Positions 50,100-58,300 of a stretch of DNA of 64,000 nt are shown piece by piece. Each line of letters begins with the position of its first letter. Position 1 is the first letter of the stretch. Made by a program: the position numbers and the translations under genes. Source of the DNA: Paenibacillus sp. 32352 (GTDB lineage Bacteria; Bacillota; Bacilli; Paenibacillales; NBRC-103111); the NCBI RefSeq assembly GCF_002042965.1, contig NZ_MZNT01000009.1, forward strand, positions 248,001 to 312,000. The letters are read 5' to 3'. Below the pieces are notes generated by a model that made no database searches, was not told the DNA's origin, and worked only from the letters and a program-made list of their open reading frames with translations.

Positions 50100-51941
50100 G
50101 TGGTGAACAATATCGAATATTCAGGCACGTCGGCTCCCAAGTACTCGATGACCCGCGCCGTCAATCTGGTAAAAGGCTTTTTCACGAATCCGTTATATTT
50201 GATCAGTACCATCGCCATTCTGTTTCTTGGCTACACTATTGTCATTCCCATGTGGGAAATTGTATCGCACACCTTTACATGGCATCCCGAGGACATTCGA
50301 TCGAATCCGGGAGCCGTGCCGGGTGAACTGACGCTGAATCACTGGCTTCACGTGCTGTACAGCGATATCAGTCAATCGATCTTTTACAAGCCGTTATTGA
50401 ACTCCTTCAATATCGCCGTATTCGTCTCGATCTTCTCGATGATCATCGGTGGCGGCCTGGCGTGGCTAGTAACCCGGACGGATCTTCCGTACAAAAAGGC
50501 CTGGGCGTTCCTGGCCATTATTCCTTACATGCTGCCGTCCTGGATCAAGTCGTTCGCCTGGCTGATCGTGTTCAAGAATGACCGGGTCGGCGGGACGCAG
50601 GGGATGCTCCAGTACGTCTTCGGCATCAACCCTCCGGATTGGATATCGTATGGCTTTCTGCCGATCTCCATCGTGCTCGTTGCCCACTACTACACGTTCT
50701 TTTATCTGCTTATCGCGGTATCGCTCAGCTCGATCAACAGCAGCCTGGAGGAGACCGCCGATATATTGGGAGCAAGCCGGTTTACGATTCTCAGAAAAAT
50801 TACGTTTCCGCTGGTGCTTCCGGCTATTTTGTCCGCATTGATTCTAACGTTCTCCAAAAGTATGGGCACGTTCGGTGCGGCTGCATTTCTTGGTCTTCCG
50901 GTCAAATACTACACGATCGCTACGATGCTTTACGGCAGCATGAAGAACCGGATGATCTCCGACGCATACGTCTTGAGCTTGATCCTGATCATCATCTCGT
51001 CGTTGACTATCTATTTCAACCAGAGGGCTATCGGCAAGCGCAAAAGCTACGCGACGATCGGGGGCAAGGATTCGAGGAAAAATCTGAATCCGCTCGGTCG
51101 CTGGAAAATTCCGGCCGTCGCCGCCGTCTTCCTGTTCATGTTCTCTGCGGGCATCTTCCCGCTGCTGCTTCTCTTATGGCAGACCTTCATGCTGCAGGAC
51201 GGAAATTACAGTCTCAGCAACCTGACCACACACTATTGGTTCGGGGATTCGGACTTCTCCATCGCCTCCGGCGAGGTCGGAATTTTGAAGAGCGACACGA
51301 TCTGGCTGGGCTTAAAAAATTCTTTACAAATCGCATTGCTGGCAGCATCAATCGCGGCTATAATGGGTTTAATATTCGGATATGTCATCTCCAAAGGGAG
51401 GAAATCTCTTTCCGGAAAATTGGTAGAGCAGCTGTCCTTTATGCCTTACCTGATTCCAGGCATATCCTTCGCCGCCATTTATTTATCCATGTTCGCACAG
51501 CCGCACTTACTGCTTCCTGCCTTGTACGGAACCTTATCTATCGTCATTTTGATTACCATCGTCAAAGAGCTGCCGTTTGCAACCCGGTCGGGTACGAGCA
51601 CTATGCTGCAGATCAGCGGCGAGCTGGAGGAAGCGGCCAAGCTGCACGGAGCCTCCTGGTTCCGGCGATTCTTCAATATCATGATGCCGCTGAGCCGCAA
51701 AGGCCTTATAAGCGCTTTCCTGCTCCTGTTTATCAGCGCCATGAAGGAGCTGGATCTGATCATCCTGCTCGTGACGCCGAAGACGAGTACCTTGACGACA
51801 CTGACGTTCCGTTACGCGGAAAAGGGGTACCAGCAGTTTGCAGATGCCATCGTTATCATTATTATCGCAATTATATTGATTACGAATTTTGTTGCGACGA
51901 AATACGGCAAAGCCGATCTTTCGAAGGGCATAGGAGGATAA
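50100..51941 (+). CDS. ABC transporter permease, two fused permease modules (FbpB/ThiP/AfuB-like)
   Basis: A 613-aa inner-membrane protein with about 12 hydrophobic segments. It is a fusion of two permease modules, each with its own EAA loop: EETADILGASRFTILRKITFPL near residue 220 and EEAAKLHGASWFRRFFNIMMPL near 517. The fused arrangement is typical of iron (FbpB), thiamine (ThiP) and hexose-phosphate (AfuB) importers. It starts at GTG 50100 or 50103 after AAAGGGGTG. It should serve all three binding proteins upstream, with the ATPase encoded 1 base further downstream. Confidence 0.9.
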   Translation: MVNNIEYSGTSAPKYSMTRAVNLVKGFFTNPLYLISTIAILFLGYTIVIPMWEIVSHTFTWHPEDIRSNPGAVPGELTLNHWLHVLYSDISQSIFYKPLLNSFNIAVFVSIFSMIIGGGLAWLVTRTDLPYKKAWAFLAIIPYMLPSWIKSFAWLIVFKNDRVGGTQGMLQYVFGINPPDWISYGFLPISIVLVAHYYTFFYLLIAVSLSSINSSLEETADILGASRFTILRKITFPLVLPAILSALILTFSKSMGTFGAAAFLGLPVKYYTIATMLYGSMKNRMISDAYVLSLILIIISSLTIYFNQRAIGKRKSYATIGGKDSRKNLNPLGRWKIPAVAAVFLFMFSAGIFPLLLLLWQTFMLQDGNYSLSNLTTHYWFGDSDFSIASGEVGILKSDTIWLGLKNSLQIALLAASIAAIMGLIFGYVISKGRKSLSGKLVEQLSFMPYLIPGISFAAIYLSMFAQPHLLLPALYGTLSIVILITIVKELPFATRSGTSTMLQISGELEEAAKLHGASWFRRFFNIMMPLSRKGLISAFLLLFISAMKELDLIILLVTPKTSTLTTLTFRYAEKGYQQFADAIVIIIIAIILITNFVATKYGKADLSKGIGG

Positions 51942-51942
51942 T

Positions 51943-53082
51943 ATGAGCGGAATCCAACTGAGCAAGATTAATAAATACTTCGACAACAATCATATACTGA
52001 AGGATCTGGATTTGTTTATCGAGGACGGCGATTTCATGACGCTGCTCGGGCCTTCCGGCTGCGGCAAGACGACGACCCTCCGCGTCATTACCGGATTGGA
52101 GAATCCGGAGGGCGGGATCCTAACGATCAACGGCAAGGAAATGGTCAACGGAGCCAAGGGCTATTATGCGCCCCCCTCCAAACGCGGCTTGAATCTTGTA
52201 TTCCAAAGCTATGCTTTGTGGCCGCATATGACGGTCTTCGATAATGTGGCCTTCGGCCTCAGCATTAACAAAACGCCGAAAGCAGACATTCGCGGCAAGG
52301 TGGAAAGCGCGCTGGAGAAGATGCGGATCATCCAGTACAAGGACCGGTATCCGTCCGAGCTGTCCGGCGGTCAGCAGCAGCGGGTCGCCATTGCAAGGGC
52401 GATTGTGACCGAGCCGAGAATTTTGCTTCTCGATGAGCCTCTCTCCAATTTGGACGCGAAGCTGCGTCTCGAAATGAGAGCAGAGCTGAAACGGCTGCAC
52501 CGCGAGTTGAAGACGACGATTATTTACGTGACTCACGATCAGGTAGAGGCATTGACCATGTCGACCAAGATCGCCATCTTTTTCGAGGGCAATCTCGTGC
52601 AGGTCGACACGCCAAGGAATATTTATCGTCATCCGGTCGATTTGCGGGTCGCGGATTTTATCGGCAATCCCAAGATCAATTTCATTGATGCCGACGCATC
52701 GTATCATAACGGCAATTTGATGGCGGATTCGGAGCTCGGCACCATGGTGATCCCCGGCGTTCAGCCTGTCTCGGGCAAGGCCGTACTGGCCGTATATCCT
52801 GAGGACATCCGCATATCGCCGGACAAAACCGATGGCGCGTTTCCTTTAAGCATCTATTCGGTCATGCCGGCCGGCTCGGAGACGCTGATTCAGCTGACGA
52901 CCCGCGGAGACAATCTCCTGCTGGCGAAGGTGATCGGCGAGCTGGACTATCCCGTCGGCAAGACGGTGTGGGTAACCATCCCGCAGGAGAAGGTCAACGT
53001 GTACGACAAGGAGACGGGAAGACTGATTCCCCGAGCAAGCGATGCTGTGCCGAACAATGAACTGAAGCGTAATATTATTTAG
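51943..53082 (+). CDS. ABC transporter ATPase with C-terminal TOBE domain (FbpC/PotA-like)
   Basis: A 379-aa ATP-binding subunit. Walker A is GPSGCGKTT (about residues 35-43), the signature LSGGQQQRVAIARA and Walker B RILLLDEPLSNLD follow, and the H-loop lies in VTHDQ. Residues about 240-379 form a TOBE/OB-type regulatory domain. The ATG comes 1 base after the permease stop, with AGGAGG as ribosome site, so both subunits are made in step. Having its own ATPase sets this system apart from the three MalFG-type systems in the window. Confidence 0.94.
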   Translation: MSGIQLSKINKYFDNNHILKDLDLFIEDGDFMTLLGPSGCGKTTTLRVITGLENPEGGILTINGKEMVNGAKGYYAPPSKRGLNLVFQSYALWPHMTVFDNVAFGLSINKTPKADIRGKVESALEKMRIIQYKDRYPSELSGGQQQRVAIARAIVTEPRILLLDEPLSNLDAKLRLEMRAELKRLHRELKTTIIYVTHDQVEALTMSTKIAIFFEGNLVQVDTPRNIYRHPVDLRVADFIGNPKINFIDADASYHNGNLMADSELGTMVIPGVQPVSGKAVLAVYPEDIRISPDKTDGAFPLSIYSVMPAGSETLIQLTTRGDNLLLAKVIGELDYPVGKTVWVTIPQEKVNVYDKETGRLIPRASDAVPNNELKRNII

Positions 53083-53117
53083 AGAAACATAAATTACAGG
53101 GCTGGGAGAGAAAGACA

Positions 53118-53888
53118 TTGACAATGGTAAGCGGAAGCGTATGGGAAATTACCCATTGGGAGCTGGTGCTCCGGATGATATTAGCCGTTGTATTGGGCGG
53201 TCTGATCGGAATAGAGAGGGAATACAGCAATCATGCAGCAGGGTTTCGTACCCATATTCTGGTTTGTGTCGGATCAGCGACGATCATGCTGCTGTCCATC
53301 TACGGCTTTTCCCAGTTTGTCAATGAAACGAATGTTCGTACGGACCCTGCCCGTCTGGCGGCACAGGTCATCAGCGGCATCGGCTTCCTGGGAGCAGGCG
53401 CTATTCTGCGCAACGGCAACATGATCAAGGGCTTGACGACAGCCGCTTCGGTATGGGTTGTGGCGGCCATCGGCCTGAGCGTGGGAGCGGGCTTCTACAC
53501 AGGCGCATTCTTCTGTACCTTTCTCGTGCTGATCAGCTTGTTCTTGCTGAACAAATGGGAGAAGCATCTGATGAGAAACCGCAGATACCACGAGGTCGAG
53601 ATCCAGATCATCGATAAGCCGGGGACGCTGGGCCGCATAGCCTCTATCTTCGGAGATCATGATGTGCAGATTGCCAACTTGAAAATGATGCCCGACGAGC
53701 ATACGTCCAGCGACAGCTCCGCTTCGCCGCCCATGAACCTGCATTTTAGCCTGAAAATGAAAAAGCAGGAGCAGCTCGTCTCCGCTATGGAGCAGATTGC
53801 TGCTATGGACGTTGTTATTTCTTTGGAATCCCAGCTGCTTCAAGGCCTGAAAACGAATGGAAGTAAAGAAAATTCGCTTTCCATATAA
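53118..53888 (+). CDS. MgtC/SapB-family membrane protein
   Basis: A 256-aa protein. The first about 140 residues carry several membrane helices with the family motifs GGLIGIEREYSNHAAGFRTHILVCVG, RLAAQVISGIGFLGAGAI and GLTTAASVWVVAAIGLSVG. A cytoplasmic ACT-like domain follows (about 160-245; VEIQIIDKPGTLGRIASIFG). In Salmonella, MgtC restrains ATP synthase and phosphate uptake during Mg limitation. Its position inside an organophosphate uptake operon could balance the phosphate released. The start is probably TTG 53118, since GGGAGAG lies 9 bases upstream. Confidence 0.87.
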   Translation: MTMVSGSVWEITHWELVLRMILAVVLGGLIGIEREYSNHAAGFRTHILVCVGSATIMLLSIYGFSQFVNETNVRTDPARLAAQVISGIGFLGAGAILRNGNMIKGLTTAASVWVVAAIGLSVGAGFYTGAFFCTFLVLISLFLLNKWEKHLMRNRRYHEVEIQIIDKPGTLGRIASIFGDHDVQIANLKMMPDEHTSSDSSASPPMNLHFSLKMKKQEQLVSAMEQIAAMDVVISLESQLLQGLKTNGSKENSLSI

Positions 53889-53911
53889 AACAGACAGGGT
53901 GGCTGGAACAT

Positions 53912-54727
53912 GTGAAAAAAATACTACTCATTTCCGATTTGGACGGAACCTTATTGAATCAAACGCATCAAATCAGTCCCGAGAATGAAAATGCCATCAG
54001 GCGGTTTAAGGAAATGGGCGGTCTGTTTACTTTAGCGACCGGACGGATGGAGGCTGCAGTAGAGCCCTTCATACAAAAGCTTGGTATCGACGTGCCCGTC
54101 ATCCTATATAATGGAGCCAAGATTGTGGATCCGGTAACCAAAAAGGTGCTGTATGAAAAGCAGCTGACCATTCCACTTTCGTTATGGTCCCGATTCATGG
54201 CTTCCCTCACGGAGGCCGACGATATGGCGCTGCTAGTGTACCGGGACGGCCAAGTGTACGCACCGGTACGCAATGCGGTACTGGAAAAGCACGAGAAGAA
54301 GGACGGGGTCGTATGTCTGCCCTTCACTGACGACCTCATAGCCGGTCCCGTCACCAAGGTGATGATCATCAGCGACTCGGTCCAGCAGGCCAATGAGCTG
54401 GAGCAAGCCGTTCTGAACAGCGGTTTGCCCTGCGAGATGGTCTATTCGGAATCCAATTATTTGGAAATTTTGCCGCAGCATGCGACCAAAGGAACCGCTC
54501 TGGAAGAGCTGGTCAGGATACTGCAAATCGACCAGCCGTACACCATAGCGGTAGGTGACAACCTGAATGATCTGGCGATGATCCGGCAGGCCGATCTCGG
54601 CTATGCGGTTGAAAATGCCCACCCTCAATTGGCCGCCGCCGCTGATGCGGTGACCGTGCATCATGAACGGCATGCCATTGCCGCCATCATTGGAGATTAT
54701 ATCGAAAAGAGGAGAGAGCTGGCATGA
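53912..54727 (+). CDS. Cof-type HAD-superfamily phosphatase
   Basis: A 271-aa HAD hydrolase of the Cof/YbiV (class IIB) type. Motif I is DLDGTLLN, with the nucleophile and general acid Asp at residues 9 and 11. Motif II lies in TLATGR, motif III contains KGTALEEL (Lys), and motif IV is AVGDNLNDLAM. Members dephosphorylate sugar phosphates and similar metabolites. It starts at GTG 53912 and overlaps the inositol-monophosphatase-family gene by 4 bases. With the phytases upstream it could remove the remaining phosphates from partly dephosphorylated intermediates. Confidence 0.92.
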   Translation: MKKILLISDLDGTLLNQTHQISPENENAIRRFKEMGGLFTLATGRMEAAVEPFIQKLGIDVPVILYNGAKIVDPVTKKVLYEKQLTIPLSLWSRFMASLTEADDMALLVYRDGQVYAPVRNAVLEKHEKKDGVVCLPFTDDLIAGPVTKVMIISDSVQQANELEQAVLNSGLPCEMVYSESNYLEILPQHATKGTALEELVRILQIDQPYTIAVGDNLNDLAMIRQADLGYAVENAHPQLAAAADAVTVHHERHAIAAIIGDYIEKRRELA

Positions 54728-55533
54728 GCTATGTGGAAACGGCAGGCAGAATAGCGAGAGAAGCGGGACGAATGATCCACTCCCGAATGGATACGGACTT
54801 CTCTACCGAGCAGAAGAGCTCCGTCTTCGATGTCGTCACGGAAGTGGATAAAGCCTCGGAGCAGCTCATAAGGCAGCGCTTGAAGGAAGCTTACCCGGAG
54901 CACGGTTTCCTTGGAGAGGAGGAATCGTTCGCTCATGCGGGAGAGCTGGAAGAGCGGTTGGAGCAGGCCAAGAAGGAGCCCTTCGTCTGGATCGTCGATC
55001 CAATTGATGGAACGAATAATTACGTGCAGGGCATCCCGGGCTTTACGGTTTCCATAGCGTTGGCTTGTTACGGTGAGCTTAGAGCCGGAGTCATTTACGA
55101 TCCGTGCCGGGACGAAATCTTCTGGGCGGAGAAGGGAAAAGGCGCCTTTAGGAACGGCAGCCCAATAACGGTCTCGAATGCGGCAGAACTGGCGCAAACG
55201 GTAGTAGGGACCGGTTTCCCGTCCAAGGCGGCAAACCGGCAAGCGGTGATGACAAGCCTTCAGGAGATAGCCCCTCAATGCCGCTCCATCCGGTCGCTGG
55301 GCTCTGCAGCCCTGCATCTGGCGTATGTGGCTTCCGGCAAGCTGGGCGCGTTCTGGGAATACGGACTTAACGCGTGGGACGTTGCGGCAGGGGTGCTTAT
55401 TATAGAAGAAGCCGGTGGAAGAGTCACGGATACTCTGGGGAATCCGTATCAATTGAGCGTGAAGCATATTGTCGGAAGCAACGGCAGCGTTCACGATGCG
55501 CTGTTAAAGCCGATGATTCCGCTGGGAATATAG
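54724..55533 (+). CDS. Inositol-monophosphatase-family phosphatase
   Basis: A 269-aa Mg-dependent phosphatase of the IMPase/CysQ family. The metal-binding motifs are GEEES (about residues 65-69), DPIDGTNNYVQG (91-102) and WDVAAGVLIIEEAGG (about 218-232). It would take the last phosphate off inositol monophosphate. A CysQ-like 3'-phosphoadenosine phosphatase or sugar phosphatase is also possible, because the family is broad. It is coupled to the HAD gene by an ATGA overlap and ends the locus at a strong terminator. The order phytase, HAD phosphatase, IMPase fits stepwise conversion of phytate-type compounds to inositol. Confidence 0.9.
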   Translation: MSYVETAGRIAREAGRMIHSRMDTDFSTEQKSSVFDVVTEVDKASEQLIRQRLKEAYPEHGFLGEEESFAHAGELEERLEQAKKEPFVWIVDPIDGTNNYVQGIPGFTVSIALACYGELRAGVIYDPCRDEIFWAEKGKGAFRNGSPITVSNAAELAQTVVGTGFPSKAANRQAVMTSLQEIAPQCRSIRSLGSAALHLAYVASGKLGAFWEYGLNAWDVAAGVLIIEEAGGRVTDTLGNPYQLSVKHIVGSNGSVHDALLKPMIPLGI

Positions 55534-55541
55534 CAAATGGG

Positions 55542-55569
55542 CCGGCCTGCTGGGAGCAGGCCGGTTTTT
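55542..55569 (+). terminator. Terminator at the end of the organophosphate locus
   Basis: CCGGCCTGCT (55542-55551) pairs with AGCAGGCCGG (55555-55564), followed by TTTTTA. Confidence 0.93.
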
Positions 55570-55604
55570 ATAAATTTCGGGGCTCCCCGCAAAGTGGGGA
55601 TGGA

Positions 55605-55817
55605 GTTTGTTGAAAAACCTGAAAATCTGAAAAATTTGCTTTGGTACCCCGGTGGGGTATCCCCTTCCGGTCACTGTTGTTCTCGGAAAATATGGATTAT
55701 ATTCGTTCCACAGCGGGTATTTTCCGAGAACAAAGGCGAACGCTCTCGCTCCTCCAAGGGATACCCCACCTATTACCTTTCGCATTTTTCTTTATGAACA
55801 GGCTTTTCAACAACCTG
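55605..55817 (-). repeat. Dispersed palindromic element, copy 5 (full length, reverse orientation)
   Basis: Read on the reverse strand it starts CAGGTTGTTGAAAAGCC and ends GGTTTTTCAACAAAC. The core (55651-55770) has the outer helix GGTGGGGTATCCC against GGGGATACCCCACC, then GGAGGAGCGAGAGCGTTCGC and CTTTG. The inner helix TTCTCGGAAAATA pairs with TATTTTCCGAGAA, the loop contains CCCGCT, and it closes with CAACAGTGACCGGAA. Hairpins flank both sides: CCCCGCAAAGTGGGG before and AGCCCC-aatttgt-GGGGCT after. Confidence 0.85.
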
Positions 55818-55818
55818 A

Positions 55819-55843
55819 AGCCCCAATTTGTGGGGCTATTTTT
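55819..55843 (+). terminator. Hairpin with T-run beside copy 5
   Basis: AGCCCC (55819-55824) pairs with GGGGCT (55832-55837), followed by ATTTTTG. It may be an intrinsic terminator or part of the repeat's insertion context. Confidence 0.6.
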
Positions 55844-55955
55844 GTATTTATGTAGTAAGCCGCCGCTTGTTGCCAAATTTTATACTTTCATGTATCTTAT
55901 ACTATATTAATTATTTCCAAATTCCCCATCAAGAGGAATACAGCACAGAGAATAT

Positions 55956-55969
55956 TGGAAGCGCTTTTA
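55956..55969 (+). promoter_or_regulatory. Candidate cre site upstream of the pectate lyase
   Basis: TGGAAGCGCTTTTA resembles a CcpA cre site (two differences). It lies about 90 bases before the TTG start. The AT-rich stretch 55875-55915 (TTATACT and TATATT words) could be the promoter just upstream. Confidence 0.5.
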
Positions 55970-56058
55970 AGAATGGGGGCGATGACATTAATATCGTGTA
56001 ATTCGTGCAATGCAAAATGAATTTATGAGGCAGATTACTCTTAAGGAGGAGCTACGAC

Positions 56059-58101
56059 TTGATTAAAAAAATCTTAAGCAGCATGGCGTTAGGTAGTCTA
56101 CTAGTAACTTCATCTTTCGTTGGTGCGGGCGGCACAGCGGAGGCGGCGGTGATCACTTCCATACCTAACTCGACTAAGGTGGAGAAAAACTATGACAGCA
56201 GCTTTTTAACGGTTCCCGGCTATGCATCTTTAGGAGTTAAGGATAGAAGCAGCTATATAGGAACCTCTTATTATCGTACGGTCAGCAATGGAAGAGAGTT
56301 TTTGCAAGCCATCTCGGATGCGAGCAGCGGCGCAGTCAAAGTTATTGAAATTACCGATGATATCCACCTAGGATGGACTGAATTAGCTCTCGATTCAACG
56401 GAAAGGTCTAAATACAGTTTTATTACAAAATACCCGAATCCATCGAACGGATTTACAAATCCGCTGTTAATCGAATCCGGAGTATCCAAATTAAGCATAG
56501 CTAATATAGATGGACTAACGATTTTCTCGACTTCAGGCAAATCTATTAAGCATGCCGAACTGAAATTACAGGCGTCCGTCAATGATATCGTAATAAGAAA
56601 TCTCAATTTTGACGAGATGTGGCAGTGGGATGACTCCGGAAAGCATAAGGAAGTAGGCTGGTCCTTTATCAAGGTCAATGGCGCTAATAACGTGTGGATA
56701 GACCATTGCAAGTTTTCTATAGCGGCCGATGGAATGATAGATTTGGAGAATGGCGCATCCAACGTCACTTTTTCCTGGAATGAATTCGGACTAGCAGCTG
56801 ATCCGAATCCAACGGTAAGCAGCTCTGTTTATCAATCTATCGATTATATGGAGCAAAAATATGCAGCAGGCACATTGGACCCGATAAACAGCGTTTATTA
56901 TAAAATGCGTAATGAAGGCGCTACCAAAAATCAGATTATGGCTTATGCCGCATACCACTCGAAAGTTCATTTGTCAGGCTCCGGCGATAAAGATTATACG
57001 AACTACGTAGGTCCTAACGGCGTTGAAATTAAAGACGGGAATCAAAGAATTCGACTGACTTTAGCGTATAACAGCTATAAGAATGTCGGACAACGCTTGC
57101 CCATGATTCGTCAAGGCACCGGGCACATCTTCAATAACTATTTTGATAATTCCACTCATCAGAATGCGTTGGATAGCGTTGAGGCCATTGCAAAATATGG
57201 CGGAGATAAGTTATCGCGCGGAGTCAATGCAAGGAACGGTGCATCCATAGCGGCAGACACGAATGTATATAATGCATTTAATGAACCGCTGATTGGTGCC
57301 GAACGCCAAGGTGACGATACGGCTAATATGAACGCACCTTTTGACATGCTATTCCAAAATGCAATGAACCATAGTCTCATAGTCAATTCAACAGTAACCA
57401 ACAGCAGCGGCACCTATACAGGCAGCAGTTGGGATAATAATGGCGATAATGCGTTTACCAAAGGAATAACCTGGTATGACAAATCTACTATCGGGAAATG
57501 GGCTTGGTCTTCTCATATCGACGGGGTAGAAAACATGAGTAAAATGAACCCGCCGACTACACCGTTTACGTTTACCTACCGGTATGACGAGCAATTGCCT
57601 TATGTTTATCAAACCTTCCCTCTGTCCAGCGTTGTATCGACAGTCAATCAAAACGCGGGAGTTTCCAAGATTACTCTCAGTAAGGAAGCCTGGCTCAAAA
57701 CAAACTATAACACGGATGCCTATTCGACGATCGAAGCAGAAAATTACAACGACATGTCAGGCATTAAGGTTGAACCAAACTCTAAAGGCGGCCGGATTGT
57801 TGGAAATATTCATGAGGGGGATTACATCGGATTTCGTAATGTTCAATTTGGAACGACAGGACCAACCCAATTTGTTGCAAATGTGGCTTCCAAAAAAGAA
57901 GGAAACATTGAAATTAGATTGGATAGCCCGACAGGCACTTTAGTGGGCACTTGTCCGGTAACGGACACCGGCGGCTGGGATACGTGGGAGGCACAATCTT
58001 GTACCATCAACGGTCCTACAGGCACTCATGATGTTTATCTGAAGTTTACAGGAAAAAGAGGATTTATATTCAATATCGACTGGTTCAAGTTTATACAGTA
58101 A
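56059..58101 (+). CDS. Secreted pectate lyase (PL1-type) with C-terminal CBM6-like module
   Basis: A 680-aa secreted enzyme that cleaves polygalacturonate by beta-elimination, normally with calcium. The signal peptide covers about 1-30 (ending GTAEAA). The parallel-beta-helix lyase domain spans about 45-520, with the PL1 signatures NNVWIDHCKFS and the distal LAYNSYKNVGQRLPMIRQGTGHIFNNYF, where the Arg after LPMI aligns with the catalytic Arg. The C-terminal 551-680 module (TIEAENYNDMSG; GGWDTWEAQSC; HDVYLKFTG; DWFKF) is a CBM6/CBM35-type carbohydrate-binding domain. It starts at TTG with AAGGAGG 9 bases upstream. It is monocistronic, with a possible cre site upstream and a terminator after it. 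Confidence 0.92.
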   Translation: MIKKILSSMALGSLLVTSSFVGAGGTAEAAVITSIPNSTKVEKNYDSSFLTVPGYASLGVKDRSSYIGTSYYRTVSNGREFLQAISDASSGAVKVIEITDDIHLGWTELALDSTERSKYSFITKYPNPSNGFTNPLLIESGVSKLSIANIDGLTIFSTSGKSIKHAELKLQASVNDIVIRNLNFDEMWQWDDSGKHKEVGWSFIKVNGANNVWIDHCKFSIAADGMIDLENGASNVTFSWNEFGLAADPNPTVSSSVYQSIDYMEQKYAAGTLDPINSVYYKMRNEGATKNQIMAYAAYHSKVHLSGSGDKDYTNYVGPNGVEIKDGNQRIRLTLAYNSYKNVGQRLPMIRQGTGHIFNNYFDNSTHQNALDSVEAIAKYGGDKLSRGVNARNGASIAADTNVYNAFNEPLIGAERQGDDTANMNAPFDMLFQNAMNHSLIVNSTVTNSSGTYTGSSWDNNGDNAFTKGITWYDKSTIGKWAWSSHIDGVENMSKMNPPTTPFTFTYRYDEQLPYVYQTFPLSSVVSTVNQNAGVSKITLSKEAWLKTNYNTDAYSTIEAENYNDMSGIKVEPNSKGGRIVGNIHEGDYIGFRNVQFGTTGPTQFVANVASKKEGNIEIRLDSPTGTLVGTCPVTDTGGWDTWEAQSCTINGPTGTHDVYLKFTGKRGFIFNIDWFKFIQ

Positions 58102-58114
58102 CATAACAGCCAAA

Positions 58115-58146
58115 CTAAGCCCCCGTAACCGTACGGGGGCTTTAGT
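58115..58146 (+). terminator. Terminator after the pectate lyase gene
   Basis: ACTAAGCCCCCGT pairs with ACGGGGGCTTTAGT around an AACCGT loop. No long T-run follows, but the stem is strong. Confidence 0.85.
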
Positions 58147-58300
58147 TGTCAGAAGAATTAAACCTTTCTAAACCAGGCAAGGGCCAGCAACAGAAAATTC
58201 TAGTTTAGACGAACTTCACATGATATCTTTAGAGTACATCATAAACGATCTCGTTCGTAATTATTTACTACATGCTCACTTAAAATGGAGGTGCGAAACG

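Noticed and set aside
50639..51946. A 435-codon open frame overlapping the fused permease gene on the same strand
   Set aside because: It is an antiphase reading of the permease; its protein is Arg/His-rich with no family motifs, while the permease frame has clear membrane helices and EAA loops.
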